A DNA stretch of 64,000 nt from CBFDBF01 sp050287965 (GCA_050287965.1 JBNKCX010000013.1:1-64000), one strand, 5' to 3'. Shown: positions 28,302 to 36,324, counted from the first letter of the stretch. Made by a program: numbers and translations. The notes: generated from the sequence alone by a model not told the origin.

Positions 28302-29747
28302 ATGCAATTTCAATTTGAAACATCCAGCCTGATACCGGTCCTGCCGGAGGTCTTTATCCTGACCATGGCCTGTGTGGTGATGGTGGTGGACCTGTTCCTG
28401 AAGGAGAGCCAGCGGATAGTGAGTTACGGCCTGAGCCAGTTCGCACTGCTGGCGGCCATCCCCCTGACCCTGGCCGTGGGCGGGGGCGAAACGCAGATCG
28501 TGTTTAGCGGCAGCTATGTCCGGGACGGCATGGGCGATCTGCTGAAGGTTTTCATCTTCCTCATCAGCTGCGGTGCTTTCCTGTACGCCAAGGACTATCT
28601 GCGGGACCGCGGGTTGTTCAAGGGCGAGTACTACGTGCTCGGCCTGTTCGCCGTGCTCGGTATGATGGTGATGGTGTCCTCTAACAGTTTTCTTACCGCC
28701 TATCTCGGTCTGGAACTGCTGTCCCTGTCGCTCTACGCCCTGGTGGCTTTCGACCGCGACTCCCAGGCGGGCTCCGAGGCGGCCATGAAGTATTTCGTGC
28801 TGGGCGCCATCGCCTCCGGCATGCTGCTTTACGGTATCTCCATGATCTACGGCGCCACCGGCTCCATCGGATTCCAGGAGGTGGCGCAGGCCCTGAGTTC
28901 CACCGGCGCCGATAACCTGGTGCTGGTGTTCGGTCTGGTATTCGTGGTGATCGGACTGGCCTTCAAACTGGGGGCGGTGCCGTTCCACATGTGGATTCCG
29001 GATGTGTATCACGGCGCGCCCACGGCGGTGACCCTGTTCCTCGGAAGCACGCCCAAGATCGCCGCCTTCGCCCTGGCCATGCGGCTGCTGGTGGACGGCA
29101 TGAACCCCTTGCAGGCGGATTGGCAGGGGATGCTGGTGATCATGGCGGTGCTCTCCATGGCCCTGGGTAACGTGATCGCCATCGCCCAGAGCAATATCAA
29201 GCGTATGCTGGCCTACTCCACCATCTCCCATGTGGGCTTTATCCTGCTGGGTATCCTGGCGGGTACCAGTAAGGGTTACACCGCTTCCATGTTCTATACC
29301 CTGGTCTATGCACTGATGGCGCTGGGCGGATTCGGTATCGTCATCCTGCTCAGCCGCAAGGGCTTCGAGGCGGACAACCTGGAAGACTACAAGGGTCTGC
29401 ACGAACGCAGCCCCTGGTTCGCCGCCATGATGTTGCTGCTGATGTTCTCCATGGCCGGTGTGCCGCCCACGGTGGGATTCTTCGCCAAGCTGTTCGTGCT
29501 GGATGCGGTTATCAGCGTGAATATGGTGTGGCTGGCCGTGGTGGGCGTCTTCTTCTCCATCATCGGCGCCTTCTACTACATCCGCATGGTCAAGCTGATG
29601 TATTTCGACAAGCCCCTGGACGATACTCCCCTGGCCCCCGCGGGCCTGGATACCCGGGTGGTTCTGACTCTGAACGGTCTGGCCATGCTGATCCTCGGCA
29701 TGTTCCCCGCCGGCCTGCTCTCCCTCTGCACTGCCGCGATAGGGTAG
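28302..29747 (+). CDS. nuoN: NADH-quinone oxidoreductase subunit N
   Basis: Third antiporter-like subunit, 481 residues. GLELLSLSLYALVAFDRDS and FKLGAVPFHMWIPDVYHGAPT are the family motifs. Last gene of the nuo operon. Sequence after it changes sharply to lower GC. Confidence 0.96.
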   Translation: MQFQFETSSLIPVLPEVFILTMACVVMVVDLFLKESQRIVSYGLSQFALLAAIPLTLAVGGGETQIVFSGSYVRDGMGDLLKVFIFLISCGAFLYAKDYLRDRGLFKGEYYVLGLFAVLGMMVMVSSNSFLTAYLGLELLSLSLYALVAFDRDSQAGSEAAMKYFVLGAIASGMLLYGISMIYGATGSIGFQEVAQALSSTGADNLVLVFGLVFVVIGLAFKLGAVPFHMWIPDVYHGAPTAVTLFLGSTPKIAAFALAMRLLVDGMNPLQADWQGMLVIMAVLSMALGNVIAIAQSNIKRMLAYSTISHVGFILLGILAGTSKGYTASMFYTLVYALMALGGFGIVILLSRKGFEADNLEDYKGLHERSPWFAAMMLLLMFSMAGVPPTVGFFAKLFVLDAVISVNMVWLAVVGVFFSIIGAFYYIRMVKLMYFDKPLDDTPLAPAGLDTRVVLTLNGLAMLILGMFPAGLLSLCTAAIG

Positions 29748-29778
29748 GGCGGCCGTCGCTCTTTTCTTCTCTCGAGTA

Positions 29779-29815
29779 TTAAACGCAGAGAACGCTGAGG
29801 CGCAGAGACGCGGAG
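29779..29815. repeat. Dispersed repeat fragment, copy D
   Basis: TAAACGCAGAGAACGCTGAG and the following CGCAGAGACGCGGAG resemble the left end of copies A to C, but I find no matching right end. It lies just after nuoN at the left edge of the cassette region. Confidence 0.5.
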
Positions 29816-30201
29816 TTTTCCTTTCTGTAAGGACCCTGTCCTCCTGACCGGAAGCCTGATATGGAGAACCGGGTTCCTGCTCGGAATCCCGGACGGGGGT
29901 ATTTTGAACCCTCCCCGCTGGGCGCATTGACTTGCACCCGGTTCTCAAATGCTCTAAAAAAGAACCATCCTCTCCTCAAACCCGGTGTCAGGAAGCGTAT
30001 ATCCGTGAAATCGAAGGATACGATTGCCCCACTTGAAGCGTCGCAAATCCGTGCGCAAGCTATTGTGCATTGGGATACCTATGTAGAGAACATATATAGA
30101 ACCCTTCGCGGCATATCACAATATTTGTGCCGGCTACATAACACAATATACGTGCCGTCCACATAAGCACCTGTTGGGCCTATATATAAATGGAGGAAGA
30201 T
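29816..30201 (+). other. Intergenic region left of the cassette array
   Basis: No gene is supported here. GC content drops across it. GTTGGGC at 30173-30179 fits the integron recombination core GTTRRRY and marks the left edge of the first cassette. I see no palindromic attC arm immediately upstream, so this box could be the remnant of an attI site; no integrase-like reading frame is present on either strand. Confidence 0.4.
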
Positions 30202-30486
30202 ATGAGAATGGTTTATGTAGTTGCTTTATGCGCGATTGTTGCCGGGTGTGCGACATCAAGAGACACCTTCCTTCCAGACGGAGGAAAGGGGTATAGCATT
30301 AACTGCTCAGGAGCTGCGCTAAATTGGGGAATGTGTTACGAAAAAGCAGGAGATATTTGTGGTGCGAAAGGCTATGTCGTAATCGCCGGTGGTTCTGATC
30401 AAGGCGTTGTTGTAGCCGGCACTCAATACGGGCTATACGGCGGCTCTGTTATGAATCGCAGTATGCTGATCAAATGCAAGGAATAG
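30202..30486 (+). CDS. Cassette gene: putative lipoprotein
   Basis: 94 residues from the ATG at 30202, which follows GGAGGAAGAT. Signal peptide with lipobox IVAGC, then a small Cys-containing domain (YSINCSGAALNWGMCYEKAG, ICGAKGY). I recognise this as a type of small outer lipoprotein common in proteobacteria but cannot name a function. First cassette of the array, ending 14 bases before its attC. An in-frame ATG 12 bases upstream is less likely. Confidence 0.72.
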   Translation: MRMVYVVALCAIVAGCATSRDTFLPDGGKGYSINCSGAALNWGMCYEKAGDICGAKGYVVIAGGSDQGVVVAGTQYGLYGGSVMNRSMLIKCKE

Positions 30487-30499
30487 TTTGGCTTTGTAG

Positions 30500-30569
30500 G
30501 CCCAACAATGCGCTCGTGTGGGACGCTGCGCCGCGTTGCGGCTTGCGCCCCACAGCTTAGCCGTTATGT
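30500..30569 (+). repeat. attC site 1
   Basis: Starts with GCCCAAC and ends with GTTATGT. Inner arms TGTGGGACGC... and ...GCGCCCCACA pair imperfectly with unpaired bases, as expected for attC. Closely similar to attC 4 at 32063-32130. Confidence 0.85.
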
Positions 30570-30578
30570 GATTTAAGA

Positions 30579-30980
30579 ATGAAGAAAAATAGGAAAACAC
30601 TGATTATAGCCATTCTTAGTGCCCTATCAGGGTTTCTACTTGGTGGTTTAATCACCGGGTACGCAGTTGCCTATTTTATTGGGCAGTTTTTTAGCGATGG
30701 AGCCGCATTAAATGCATCAAATCAATTAAATTATAATATCTGGGCACTAGAAAGCATTAGAGAGAATAATAATGAGAAAGCAATAGAGCAGCTAGAAAGA
30801 GAAGCAAAGCTCAATCTAATATCCGCGGATGCATATGAAGAACAAGTAACTTCTTCTACAAGCGCTGCAATAAAGAAATCTATTTCTAATGCAAAGATAT
30901 ATTTTAACCAATATCCGCTCGAATACATAAATGAGGATGAGAGGATATTAATAGAGGATGCGCTAGATAAGGATGAATAA
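30579..30980 (+). CDS. Cassette gene: single-pass membrane protein of unknown function
   Basis: 133 residues. Positively charged start MKKNRKTL, one transmembrane helix (about 8-37, glycine-rich), then an acidic, helical and probably coiled-coil tail facing the periplasm or cytoplasm. No family recognised. Codon use is strongly AT-biased compared with the flanking housekeeping genes. Ends 6 bases before attC 2. Confidence 0.68.
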   Translation: MKKNRKTLIIAILSALSGFLLGGLITGYAVAYFIGQFFSDGAALNASNQLNYNIWALESIRENNNEKAIEQLEREAKLNLISADAYEEQVTSSTSAAIKKSISNAKIYFNQYPLEYINEDERILIEDALDKDE

Positions 30981-30986
30981 TAAATC

Positions 30987-31040
30987 ACATAACCAGCCGC
31001 GCCACCGGACGCTACGCGCCGGTGCGCTTCAACGTTATGC
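30987..31040 (+). repeat. attC site 2
   Basis: ACATAAC ... GTTATGC ends; central arms GCGCCACCGGACGC and GCGCCGGTGCGC pair with two bulged bases around TAC. This is the clearest short attC hairpin in the array (54 bases). Confidence 0.88.
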
Positions 31041-31516
31041 ATAGAAACATGGATGCACAGAACTTAATCAACATTATCGATACAAATGAACTCACCTATG
31101 AAGCTACTTCATTAATGGCTTGGGAAATAGGTGCTGTCGATAATATCGATGATGTAGCTCAATTCATGTGGCATGGTGGGCCGTATCCACCTCAAGCATC
31201 AGCAAAACGCCCAAGGAGAATTCAGCTTTCTGAAGACGATCCCAGGCCAGAGAAAAAATATTGGGACTTCGTAAAAAAAGAAATGTTTAGTTTTCTTTGT
31301 GAAGACAGTCCTAAGTACAAAGAGCTGTGGGAGAGGCTTGGAAAGCTAGAAAAGAAAAGCTCTAGTGCAATAGTGCTTGTCATTTCTGGCTATATTGGCG
31401 AAAAAGCAGGTATGGAAGGTAGTATTTTGGCTGGGTTCGTGGCTGTGTGTTTGTATGGCGCAGCTAAGGTGTCAAAAGAAGCACTGTGTCAGTACATGCG
31501 AAACAACAATGCATAA
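31037..31516 (+). CDS. Cassette gene: unknown protein with hydrophobic C-terminal region
   Basis: 159 residues from the ATG at 31037; a second ATG at 31049 is equally possible. The first ATG lies inside the attC 2 core box. N-terminal soluble part (MAWEIGAVDNIDDVAQFMWHG), a charged middle, and two weakly hydrophobic segments near the end (SSAIVLVISGYIGEKAG, LAGFVAVCLYGAAKV). No family recognised. Lies between attC 2 and attC 3. Confidence 0.65.
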   Translation: MHRNMDAQNLINIIDTNELTYEATSLMAWEIGAVDNIDDVAQFMWHGGPYPPQASAKRPRRIQLSEDDPRPEKKYWDFVKKEMFSFLCEDSPKYKELWERLGKLEKKSSSAIVLVISGYIGEKAGMEGSILAGFVAVCLYGAAKVSKEALCQYMRNNNA

Positions 31517-31573
31517 CCATCAGCTCCAGTGGATGCTCGCTATCGCTCGCCCCACTGAGTTGAGCCGTTATAA
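31511..31573 (+). repeat. attC site 3
   Basis: GCATAAC ... GTTATAA ends, with arms CTCCAGTGG and CCCACTGAG pairing imperfectly around a GCGA-type apex. 63 bases. It starts inside the stop region of the preceding cassette gene. Confidence 0.82.
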
Positions 31574-31585
31574 CTCAAGGAAGCC

Positions 31586-32068
31586 ATGTCGCACCTAGAA
31601 GATTTGATAGCTGAATACTACGACTGGAAAGGCTACTTGGTAAAAAGAAATATCAAGGTTGGCAAGCTCAGTCACGGCGGCTGGGAAATGGAACTAGATG
31701 TAATTGCCTTTGATCCACATACAGGACACCTAATTCATTTAGAGCCATCAATTGACGCCCACTCATGGAGTGTTCGTGAAGAGCGGTTCACAAAAAAATT
31801 TAAAGCAGCAAGAAAGTACATCTTCGCCGAAGTGTTCACATGGCTCGATAAGAACATGGAAATAGAGCAAATGGCTGTTCTCATTTCACACCCAAAAGGA
31901 AGAGATGAGCTTGCAGGCGGAAAAATAGTATCGGTTGATGAGTTGATGGCTGAAATACGGCAAAAAGTAGTCGAGTGCGGCATAGTTGCGAAAAATGCTA
32001 TCCCAGAGCAATACCCGCTATTACGAACACTGCAACTTTCCCACAATGGCTACTACAAAACGTTATAA
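31586..32068 (+). CDS. Cassette gene: unknown protein, possible PD-(D/E)XK-like fold
   Basis: 160 residues. The pattern HGGWEMELDVIAFDPHTGHL then IHLEPSIDAHSW, with an acidic residue in two adjacent strands and an N-terminal helix (LEDLIAEYYDWKGYLV), recalls the core of PD-(D/E)XK nuclease-like proteins, but the usual catalytic lysine is not evident. Nuclease activity is therefore only a suggestion. No partner methylase or antitoxin is next to it. AT-rich codon use. Confidence 0.65.
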   Translation: MSHLEDLIAEYYDWKGYLVKRNIKVGKLSHGGWEMELDVIAFDPHTGHLIHLEPSIDAHSWSVREERFTKKFKAARKYIFAEVFTWLDKNMEIEQMAVLISHPKGRDELAGGKIVSVDELMAEIRQKVVECGIVAKNAIPEQYPLLRTLQLSHNGYYKTL

Positions 32069-32130
32069 CAATTCGCTCGTGTGGGACGCTTCGCCGCGAT
32101 ACGGCTCGCCCCCACAGCTTGTCGTTATAT
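32063..32130 (+). repeat. attC site 4
   Basis: TTATAAC ... GTTATAT ends, inner arms GTGTGGGACGC / GCCCCCACAGC. Nearly the same sequence as attC 1, which suggests these two cassettes gained their sites from the same source. Confidence 0.85.
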
Positions 32131-32156
32131 GGAAGGAAAGTAAACCAGGGGGGCAA

Positions 32157-32594
32157 ATGTTTAAACTATACGGTAAAAAGCAAAGATGTTTGTGGTGCGG
32201 CAAAGCTGATAAAGAAAATTATAGAGAAGTCATTATGAATATAAAATTTGCAAAGCCTCCACAAGAAAAGGCTATTGCTTGTTCCAATGAATGTGAAGAA
32301 AAAATCTTATCTACTTGTAGATTTATAGAAAAGGGTATTTTCTTTTATGTTGTTGGGGTTGTTGTTGGCACGCTTATGTCGATGGCGGCAATATTTAACC
32401 CGCTAATTGGGAAAAATCTTATGCCGATTACCATAATAGGATTATTTGTGCTAGGAACAACTATAATGATTACGCCTTTTGTTACCCCTCAAACAGTGCA
32501 ATTACTGGGGTTAAGAAATGGAATGCTTTCAGGCCGTATTTGTGGATTAATAGCATTAATTATTGCGATGATTCTATTATTAAAAACCATATAA
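32157..32594 (+). CDS. Cassette gene: membrane protein with N-terminal CxxC motif
   Basis: 145 residues from the ATG at 32157, which has AGGGGGGC in front. The soluble N-terminus carries CLWCGKA and ACSNECEEK, a four-cysteine arrangement that could bind zinc. Three to four hydrophobic helices follow (about 60-85, 90-110, 125-145). No family recognised. The frame is open upstream across attC 4, but that part would encode attC sequence. Confidence 0.65.
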   Translation: MFKLYGKKQRCLWCGKADKENYREVIMNIKFAKPPQEKAIACSNECEEKILSTCRFIEKGIFFYVVGVVVGTLMSMAAIFNPLIGKNLMPITIIGLFVLGTTIMITPFVTPQTVQLLGLRNGMLSGRICGLIALIIAMILLLKTI

Positions 32595-32676
32595 CAATTC
32601 GGTCAAGTTTGCTTCGGGCCTACGGCCCTGCGCGGGACCTCGGCTTCGCCTCGGCCCCTTACCGCAGACGTTAGAT
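32589..32676 (+). repeat. attC site 5
   Basis: ATATAAC ... GTTAGAT ends; 88 bases with two inner palindromes (GGGCCTACGGCCC and CCTCGGCTTCGCCTCGG). Same type as attC 8 and attC 9. Confidence 0.85.
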
Positions 32677-32696
32677 GCTTAATTGGTGGTGTTTAA

Positions 32697-33410
32697 ATGA
32701 TTGACCAAGACTCGCCACTGCGTCAGCTTCCGCGCGGATTAGATGCTAAACAGATTGTATTTTTTGATGCACTACGAATCTCTGCAGAAATCGCTGGGCA
32801 GGCATATGCTGATATATTAGCTGAGTTGCGCTTACTCGATACCGAAGCGAAACCAGATCAGCCTCGAGACTTCGTACGTGTGATACGCCATACTTGGACA
32901 TTTGTAGATGCCGTACATCGATTTCGGGTAGTGCTCCAACAGACACCGCGAATCAAGCACGATTATGTTTACGAACTTTTCATGCGGCGTACTAAGCCTG
33001 TTACCGACATGAGAAACGTTGCCCAACATCTTAACCAAGCATTGCCAAACATTGCTGCACAAAGCCAGGGTGCTTACGGTACATTGACGTGGGTTCTTGG
33101 GGTTGGGGAGGGTCATGTACCAAAACCGTTGATGTTGAACATTGGTACCGCATATGGACGCGTGGTCGGTCCAGTGATCGATTTCGAGGAACGATTGCCA
33201 GTAGGCACAATTAGTCGAATTCGATTGGAGCTAGCAGATCAGTTTCTGATGTTATCTGGGGTTTATGAACATCTAACCTCTATGGTGCGAAGCCTAGAAC
33301 CACCTTTAGCGGAGTTTGCAGAAGGGAAACCAAAGTATGGAGCCGACCAATTTGTAAACTTCGATCTGATTCCAATTAATGAAAATGACGTACCTGAAGA
33401 GAGCATCTAA
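32697..33410 (+). CDS. Cassette gene: unknown 237-residue soluble protein
   Basis: No signal peptide or membrane helices; predicted mostly helical, with motifs AEIAGQAYADILAEL and DMRNVAQHLNQALPNI. No family recognised. Its base composition is more balanced than that of the neighbouring cassettes, suggesting a different donor. Starts 21 bases after attC 5 and overlaps the first bases of attC 6. Confidence 0.68.
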   Translation: MIDQDSPLRQLPRGLDAKQIVFFDALRISAEIAGQAYADILAELRLLDTEAKPDQPRDFVRVIRHTWTFVDAVHRFRVVLQQTPRIKHDYVYELFMRRTKPVTDMRNVAQHLNQALPNIAAQSQGAYGTLTWVLGVGEGHVPKPLMLNIGTAYGRVVGPVIDFEERLPVGTISRIRLELADQFLMLSGVYEHLTSMVRSLEPPLAEFAEGKPKYGADQFVNFDLIPINENDVPEESI

Positions 33411-33486
33411 CAAGGCAAAACCACTCCCACGCCAAAAAGCGCCGCTGCGCTCTGCTTTTTGTCTCCGGTGATTTGCGGCGTTGGGC
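33405..33486 (+). repeat. attC site 6
   Basis: ATCTAAC ... GTTGGGC ends; central arms AAAAAGCGCCGC and GCGCTCTGCTTTTT pair around the apex. 82 bases. Confidence 0.82.
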
Positions 33487-33516
33487 ATTAATAAAACGAA
33501 CGAAAGGAGAAACAAA

Positions 33517-33792
33517 ATGGGATTTATTATAGGGCTGATAATCTTTGGAATTCCCTCAGCGATAATCGCTGGATACAAGGGATTCAAATCCCTTCGATGG
33601 TTGATTGCTTTAGGTCTGATCGGACTAATCGTTGTATCGTTTATGTCTAGCGCAAAAGCAGAAGGAATATCATCGGAAGAATCTAAGCGACGAGCTGATA
33701 AAGCGAATTCGGTTGGCGCCGGGATGGCCGGAATAAATATTTTCTTAGGCGTACTGTCCATCCTGATCGCGGTTGTGATGCGAGCCATTTAG
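33517..33792 (+). CDS. Cassette gene: small membrane protein
   Basis: 91 residues from the ATG at 33517, chosen because AAAGGAG lies 7 bases upstream. Helices at about 2-18, 25-42 and 70-88, with a short polar stretch (EGISSEESKRRADKANS) between the last two. No family recognised. Confidence 0.66.
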   Translation: MGFIIGLIIFGIPSAIIAGYKGFKSLRWLIALGLIGLIVVSFMSSAKAEGISSEESKRRADKANSVGAGMAGINIFLGVLSILIAVVMRAI

Positions 33793-33851
33793 ATGTTTAG
33801 GTTGGGTCCATCAGGAAATATAGTAACTTTATTCTTGCTTTTTGATGATTG

Positions 33852-33900
33852 AGCCCATTCATCCATTTCAGCGGACAAGCCGCTGAATGCGGCGTTAGGC
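33852..33900 (+). repeat. attC site 7
   Basis: GCCCATT ... GTTAGGC ends (the left core is degenerate) with stem ATTTCAGCGG / CCGCTGAAT around ACAAG. 49 bases; resembles the short sites of Pseudomonas and Xanthomonas integrons more than the others here. Confidence 0.72.
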
Positions 33901-33918
33901 GAAAAAAAGAATGATGAA

Positions 33919-34530
33919 ATGAAAAAAGTAGACTACAAAAATGAGCTCAAACACCTTTATAGGCCATCTGCAAAAAAAGTCGAAATAATAGATGCGCCAA
34001 AGATGAATTTTCTAATGATTGACGGTGAAGGCGATCCAAACACATCCCAATCATTCAAGAACGCCATTATCACATTGTATCCGCTTTCATACACATTAAA
34101 ATTCATGGTCAAAAAAGGAGAAATAGGTATTGATTATGGTGTTTTACCCTTAGAAGGTTTGTGGTGGGCAGATGATATGTCTTCTTTTACGGAAGGAAGA
34201 AAGGACAAATGGAAATGGACGTTAATGATAATGCAACCAGACTTTATAACTAGAAAAATGGTGCAAGAAGCAATAGAGCAAGTAGGGGTCAAAAAGAATC
34301 CAGTTTCATTACCATTGGTTCGTTTTGAGTCATTTAAAGAAGGGAAAGCAGCTCAAACCATGCATATAGGGCCATTCTCTGAGGAGGGCACTACTATAGC
34401 AAAAGTTCATTCGCATATTGAAGAACATGGGCACAAGTTAACGGGAAAACACCATGAAATTTACCTTAGTGATATAAGGCGTGCTGCACCAGAAAAATGG
34501 AAAACAATAATAAGGCAACCCATATCATGA
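33919..34530 (+). CDS. Cassette gene: GyrI-like small-molecule-binding domain protein
   Basis: 203 residues. Matches the GyrI-like family in full: NFLMIDGEGDPNTSQSFKNA, LEGLWWADD, WKWTLMIMQPDFIT, and the C-terminal GKHHEIYLSDIRRAAPEK. Members bind hydrophobic or drug-like ligands and some hydrolyse toxic compounds; this stand-alone form lacks a DNA-binding domain. A role in xenobiotic tolerance is inference. It is one of the few cassette genes with a recognisable fold. Confidence 0.85.
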   Translation: MKKVDYKNELKHLYRPSAKKVEIIDAPKMNFLMIDGEGDPNTSQSFKNAIITLYPLSYTLKFMVKKGEIGIDYGVLPLEGLWWADDMSSFTEGRKDKWKWTLMIMQPDFITRKMVQEAIEQVGVKKNPVSLPLVRFESFKEGKAAQTMHIGPFSEEGTTIAKVHSHIEEHGHKLTGKHHEIYLSDIRRAAPEKWKTIIRQPIS

Positions 34531-34536
34531 ATACAC

Positions 34537-34624
34537 GCGTAACAATTCGGTCAATTTCACTCCAGGCCTACGGCCCTGCACGGAACCTCGGCTTCGCCTC
34601 GGCTACTTACCGTATACGTTAACG
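34537..34624 (+). repeat. attC site 8
   Basis: GCGTAAC ... GTTAACG ends. Contains GGCCTACGGCC and CCTCGGCTTCGCCTCGG as in attC 5. 88 bases. Confidence 0.84.
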
Positions 34625-34640
34625 AGCAGGAAGGCGTAGA

Positions 34641-35081
34641 ATGCCGAAGAAATCACATTTAATCGCAGGGTTTTTGGCAACACTGATAATTGCCACCTTC
34701 TTTCTGTCTGCGGTCCTCGTCGAACTGTTTGGTTCGCATGAGGCGGTAGCAATAGTTAAGAGTCTGATCGTCCTACCTGGCCTCTTTATTCTTGTTCCTG
34801 CTATCGCAGCAACAGGAGGCACCGGCTTTTATCTATCGAAGTCCCGCCAAGGTCCGCTCGTAGACTTAAAGAAGAAGCGAATGCCATTCATTGCAGTAAA
34901 TGGGCTGCTGGTATTGATCCCCTGCGCCATTTTTCTGAACCGCTGGGCCGCGGCTGGCGCATTCGATACCACCTTCTACATGGTACAGGCCCTTGAGCTT
35001 CTTGCCGGAGCGATAAATCTCACACTTATGGGCATGAATATACGTGATGGCATGAGACTGAGTGGGTGGCTTCACCAATAG
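34641..35081 (+). CDS. Cassette gene: four-helix membrane protein
   Basis: 146 residues with hydrophobic helices at about 6-28, 38-58, 83-100 and 115-135 and the motif ATGGTGFYLSKSRQG after the second helix. Resembles small conserved membrane proteins often found in integron cassettes; no function known to me. AAGGAAGGCG-type purine run precedes the start. Confidence 0.7.
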   Translation: MPKKSHLIAGFLATLIIATFFLSAVLVELFGSHEAVAIVKSLIVLPGLFILVPAIAATGGTGFYLSKSRQGPLVDLKKKRMPFIAVNGLLVLIPCAIFLNRWAAAGAFDTTFYMVQALELLAGAINLTLMGMNIRDGMRLSGWLHQ

Positions 35082-35090
35082 GAAAGTTAT

Positions 35091-35180
35091 ACCTAACAAG
35101 CAGGTCAAGTATGCTTCGGGTCTACGGTCCTGCGCGGGACGCCTGGCTTCGCCAGCCGCCCCTTTCCTCAAACGTTATGC
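35091..35180 (+). repeat. attC site 9
   Basis: ACCTAAC ... GTTATGC ends; 90 bases, same inner design as attC 5 and 8 (GGGTCTACGGTCC; CCTGGCTTCGCCAGC with a compensated stem). Confidence 0.85.
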
Positions 35181-35192
35181 GGAATTAATCAC

Positions 35193-35870
35193 ATGCGAAC
35201 GAAGTGCTATCAAATCATTGTGTTTTTGACGCTGCTCGTACCTTTAGCGGCTGCGAGTCCAATTGTTTCTCACTTTTATCATGTGAAGATCCATCTAACT
35301 GATGGCAGGGTATTTACGGGCAATACTTGGGGCATTGGCTGGATGGGCGGTGGTTTATTCCAGGAGCAGAAGATCAAAAGGGTTGATTTAAAGTCGACAA
35401 GCGACACAGTCGCCGCGACATTTTATCTCCTCGAAAAAGACGTCACAAACACATTTACCTCGTCACTGAAAGACCGCCATGGCCAACCTCACAGTCTCGT
35501 TTTGTATTCAGGCTATGAGCGATTCGAAGACACGGGTGGCCTTACATATTTTTGGGGAAAGGACGGGAAAGAGATACCATTGACGCAGATATCGAGTATA
35601 GAGACTGTAAATGTAATCGGTAGTGGCCATGCTGTGGCTGACCCCCGCCCCTATCAGAACGTTCAAGAGCCATTTATTGTTGTGGAGGACTGTGTGGTTG
35701 GCTGTGCTGTTAAGCTATTCTCCAGAGATCCGGCGGTGAATAGGGATGATCTGGAGCGTATTTGGGCGACGTACCTTAATTGTATGAGCGGCATACCGAA
35801 AGCAGAACAGATAGAAATTGAAAAGCAGCATCAATTGGTCTTGCTAAAAGATCCATTTTGTACGGATTAA
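35193..35870 (+). CDS. Cassette gene: secreted protein of unknown function
   Basis: 225 residues with a signal peptide (MRTKCYQIIVFLTLLVPLAAA). The mature part starts with VKIHLTDGRVFTGNTWG, similar in style to small beta-rich domains, and has a cysteine pair in VVEDCVVGCAVK and others near the end (LNCMSG, PFCTD). No family recognised. Probably periplasmic. Confidence 0.68.
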   Translation: MRTKCYQIIVFLTLLVPLAAASPIVSHFYHVKIHLTDGRVFTGNTWGIGWMGGGLFQEQKIKRVDLKSTSDTVAATFYLLEKDVTNTFTSSLKDRHGQPHSLVLYSGYERFEDTGGLTYFWGKDGKEIPLTQISSIETVNVIGSGHAVADPRPYQNVQEPFIVVEDCVVGCAVKLFSRDPAVNRDDLERIWATYLNCMSGIPKAEQIEIEKQHQLVLLKDPFCTD

Positions 35871-35875
35871 GAAAC

Positions 35876-35942
35876 GCATAACCATTTGCTCCATCAGATT
35901 CGGGCCAGAGAGCGACCCTCTCTGGTGAGCAACACGTTGGCT
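35876..35942 (+). repeat. attC site 10
   Basis: GCATAAC ... GTTGGCT ends; GCCAGAGAG and CTCTCTGGT form a perfect inner stem, with GCTC/GAGC outside. 67 bases. Confidence 0.83.
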
Positions 35943-35964
35943 GTACATAAGTGGAGATGGAACG

Positions 35965-36318
35965 TTGAATAGAGAAACTATCATTGCAGATCCATCATCA
36001 TCTGATGCATCGTGGGTGTTTCTGGATGGCAGTACAAGATCGGCTGTAAATCTAAGAACATCATTTGTCGGCATAGGCACATATCAGCCTGGCTGGCGTT
36101 GGTCTGAGCATGTGGGCAAACAAACGGGAAAGCCATCGGAAAATCACATAGGTTATATATTATCTGGTTCTTTTACCGTAAAAAGTGCCAACGGAGAAGA
36201 GTCCGTTGTTAGTCCCGGCGAAGCTTTTGAATTATCTCCGGGTCATGATGCATGGGTAAACGGTAACGAACCTTGTGTGGCTTTAGACTTCGGCTGTAAT
36301 GAAAAACATGAAGTATAG
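35965..36318 (+). CDS. Cassette gene: cupin-domain protein
   Basis: 117 residues. Single cupin barrel: HIGYILSGSFTVKSANGEES and VSPGEAFELSPGHDAWVNG match cupin motifs 1 and 2, with HIGY and the later GHDAW as possible metal-site histidines. The start is a TTG at 35965 after GGAGATGG; no in-frame ATG precedes it. Could be a metal-binding sensor or small enzyme; substrate unknown. Confidence 0.78.
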   Translation: MNRETIIADPSSSDASWVFLDGSTRSAVNLRTSFVGIGTYQPGWRWSEHVGKQTGKPSENHIGYILSGSFTVKSANGEESVVSPGEAFELSPGHDAWVNGNEPCVALDFGCNEKHEV

Positions 36319-36324
36319 AATGGC

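Noticed and set aside
29861..30166. Open frame of 101 codons between nuoN and the cassette array
   Set aside because: No ribosome site, low-complexity translation and no similarity, including to integron integrases.
33800..33845. TAGTAAC as the left core of attC 7
   Set aside because: It does not fit RYYYAAC and does not pair with the right end; GCCCATT nearer the stem is a better though degenerate choice.
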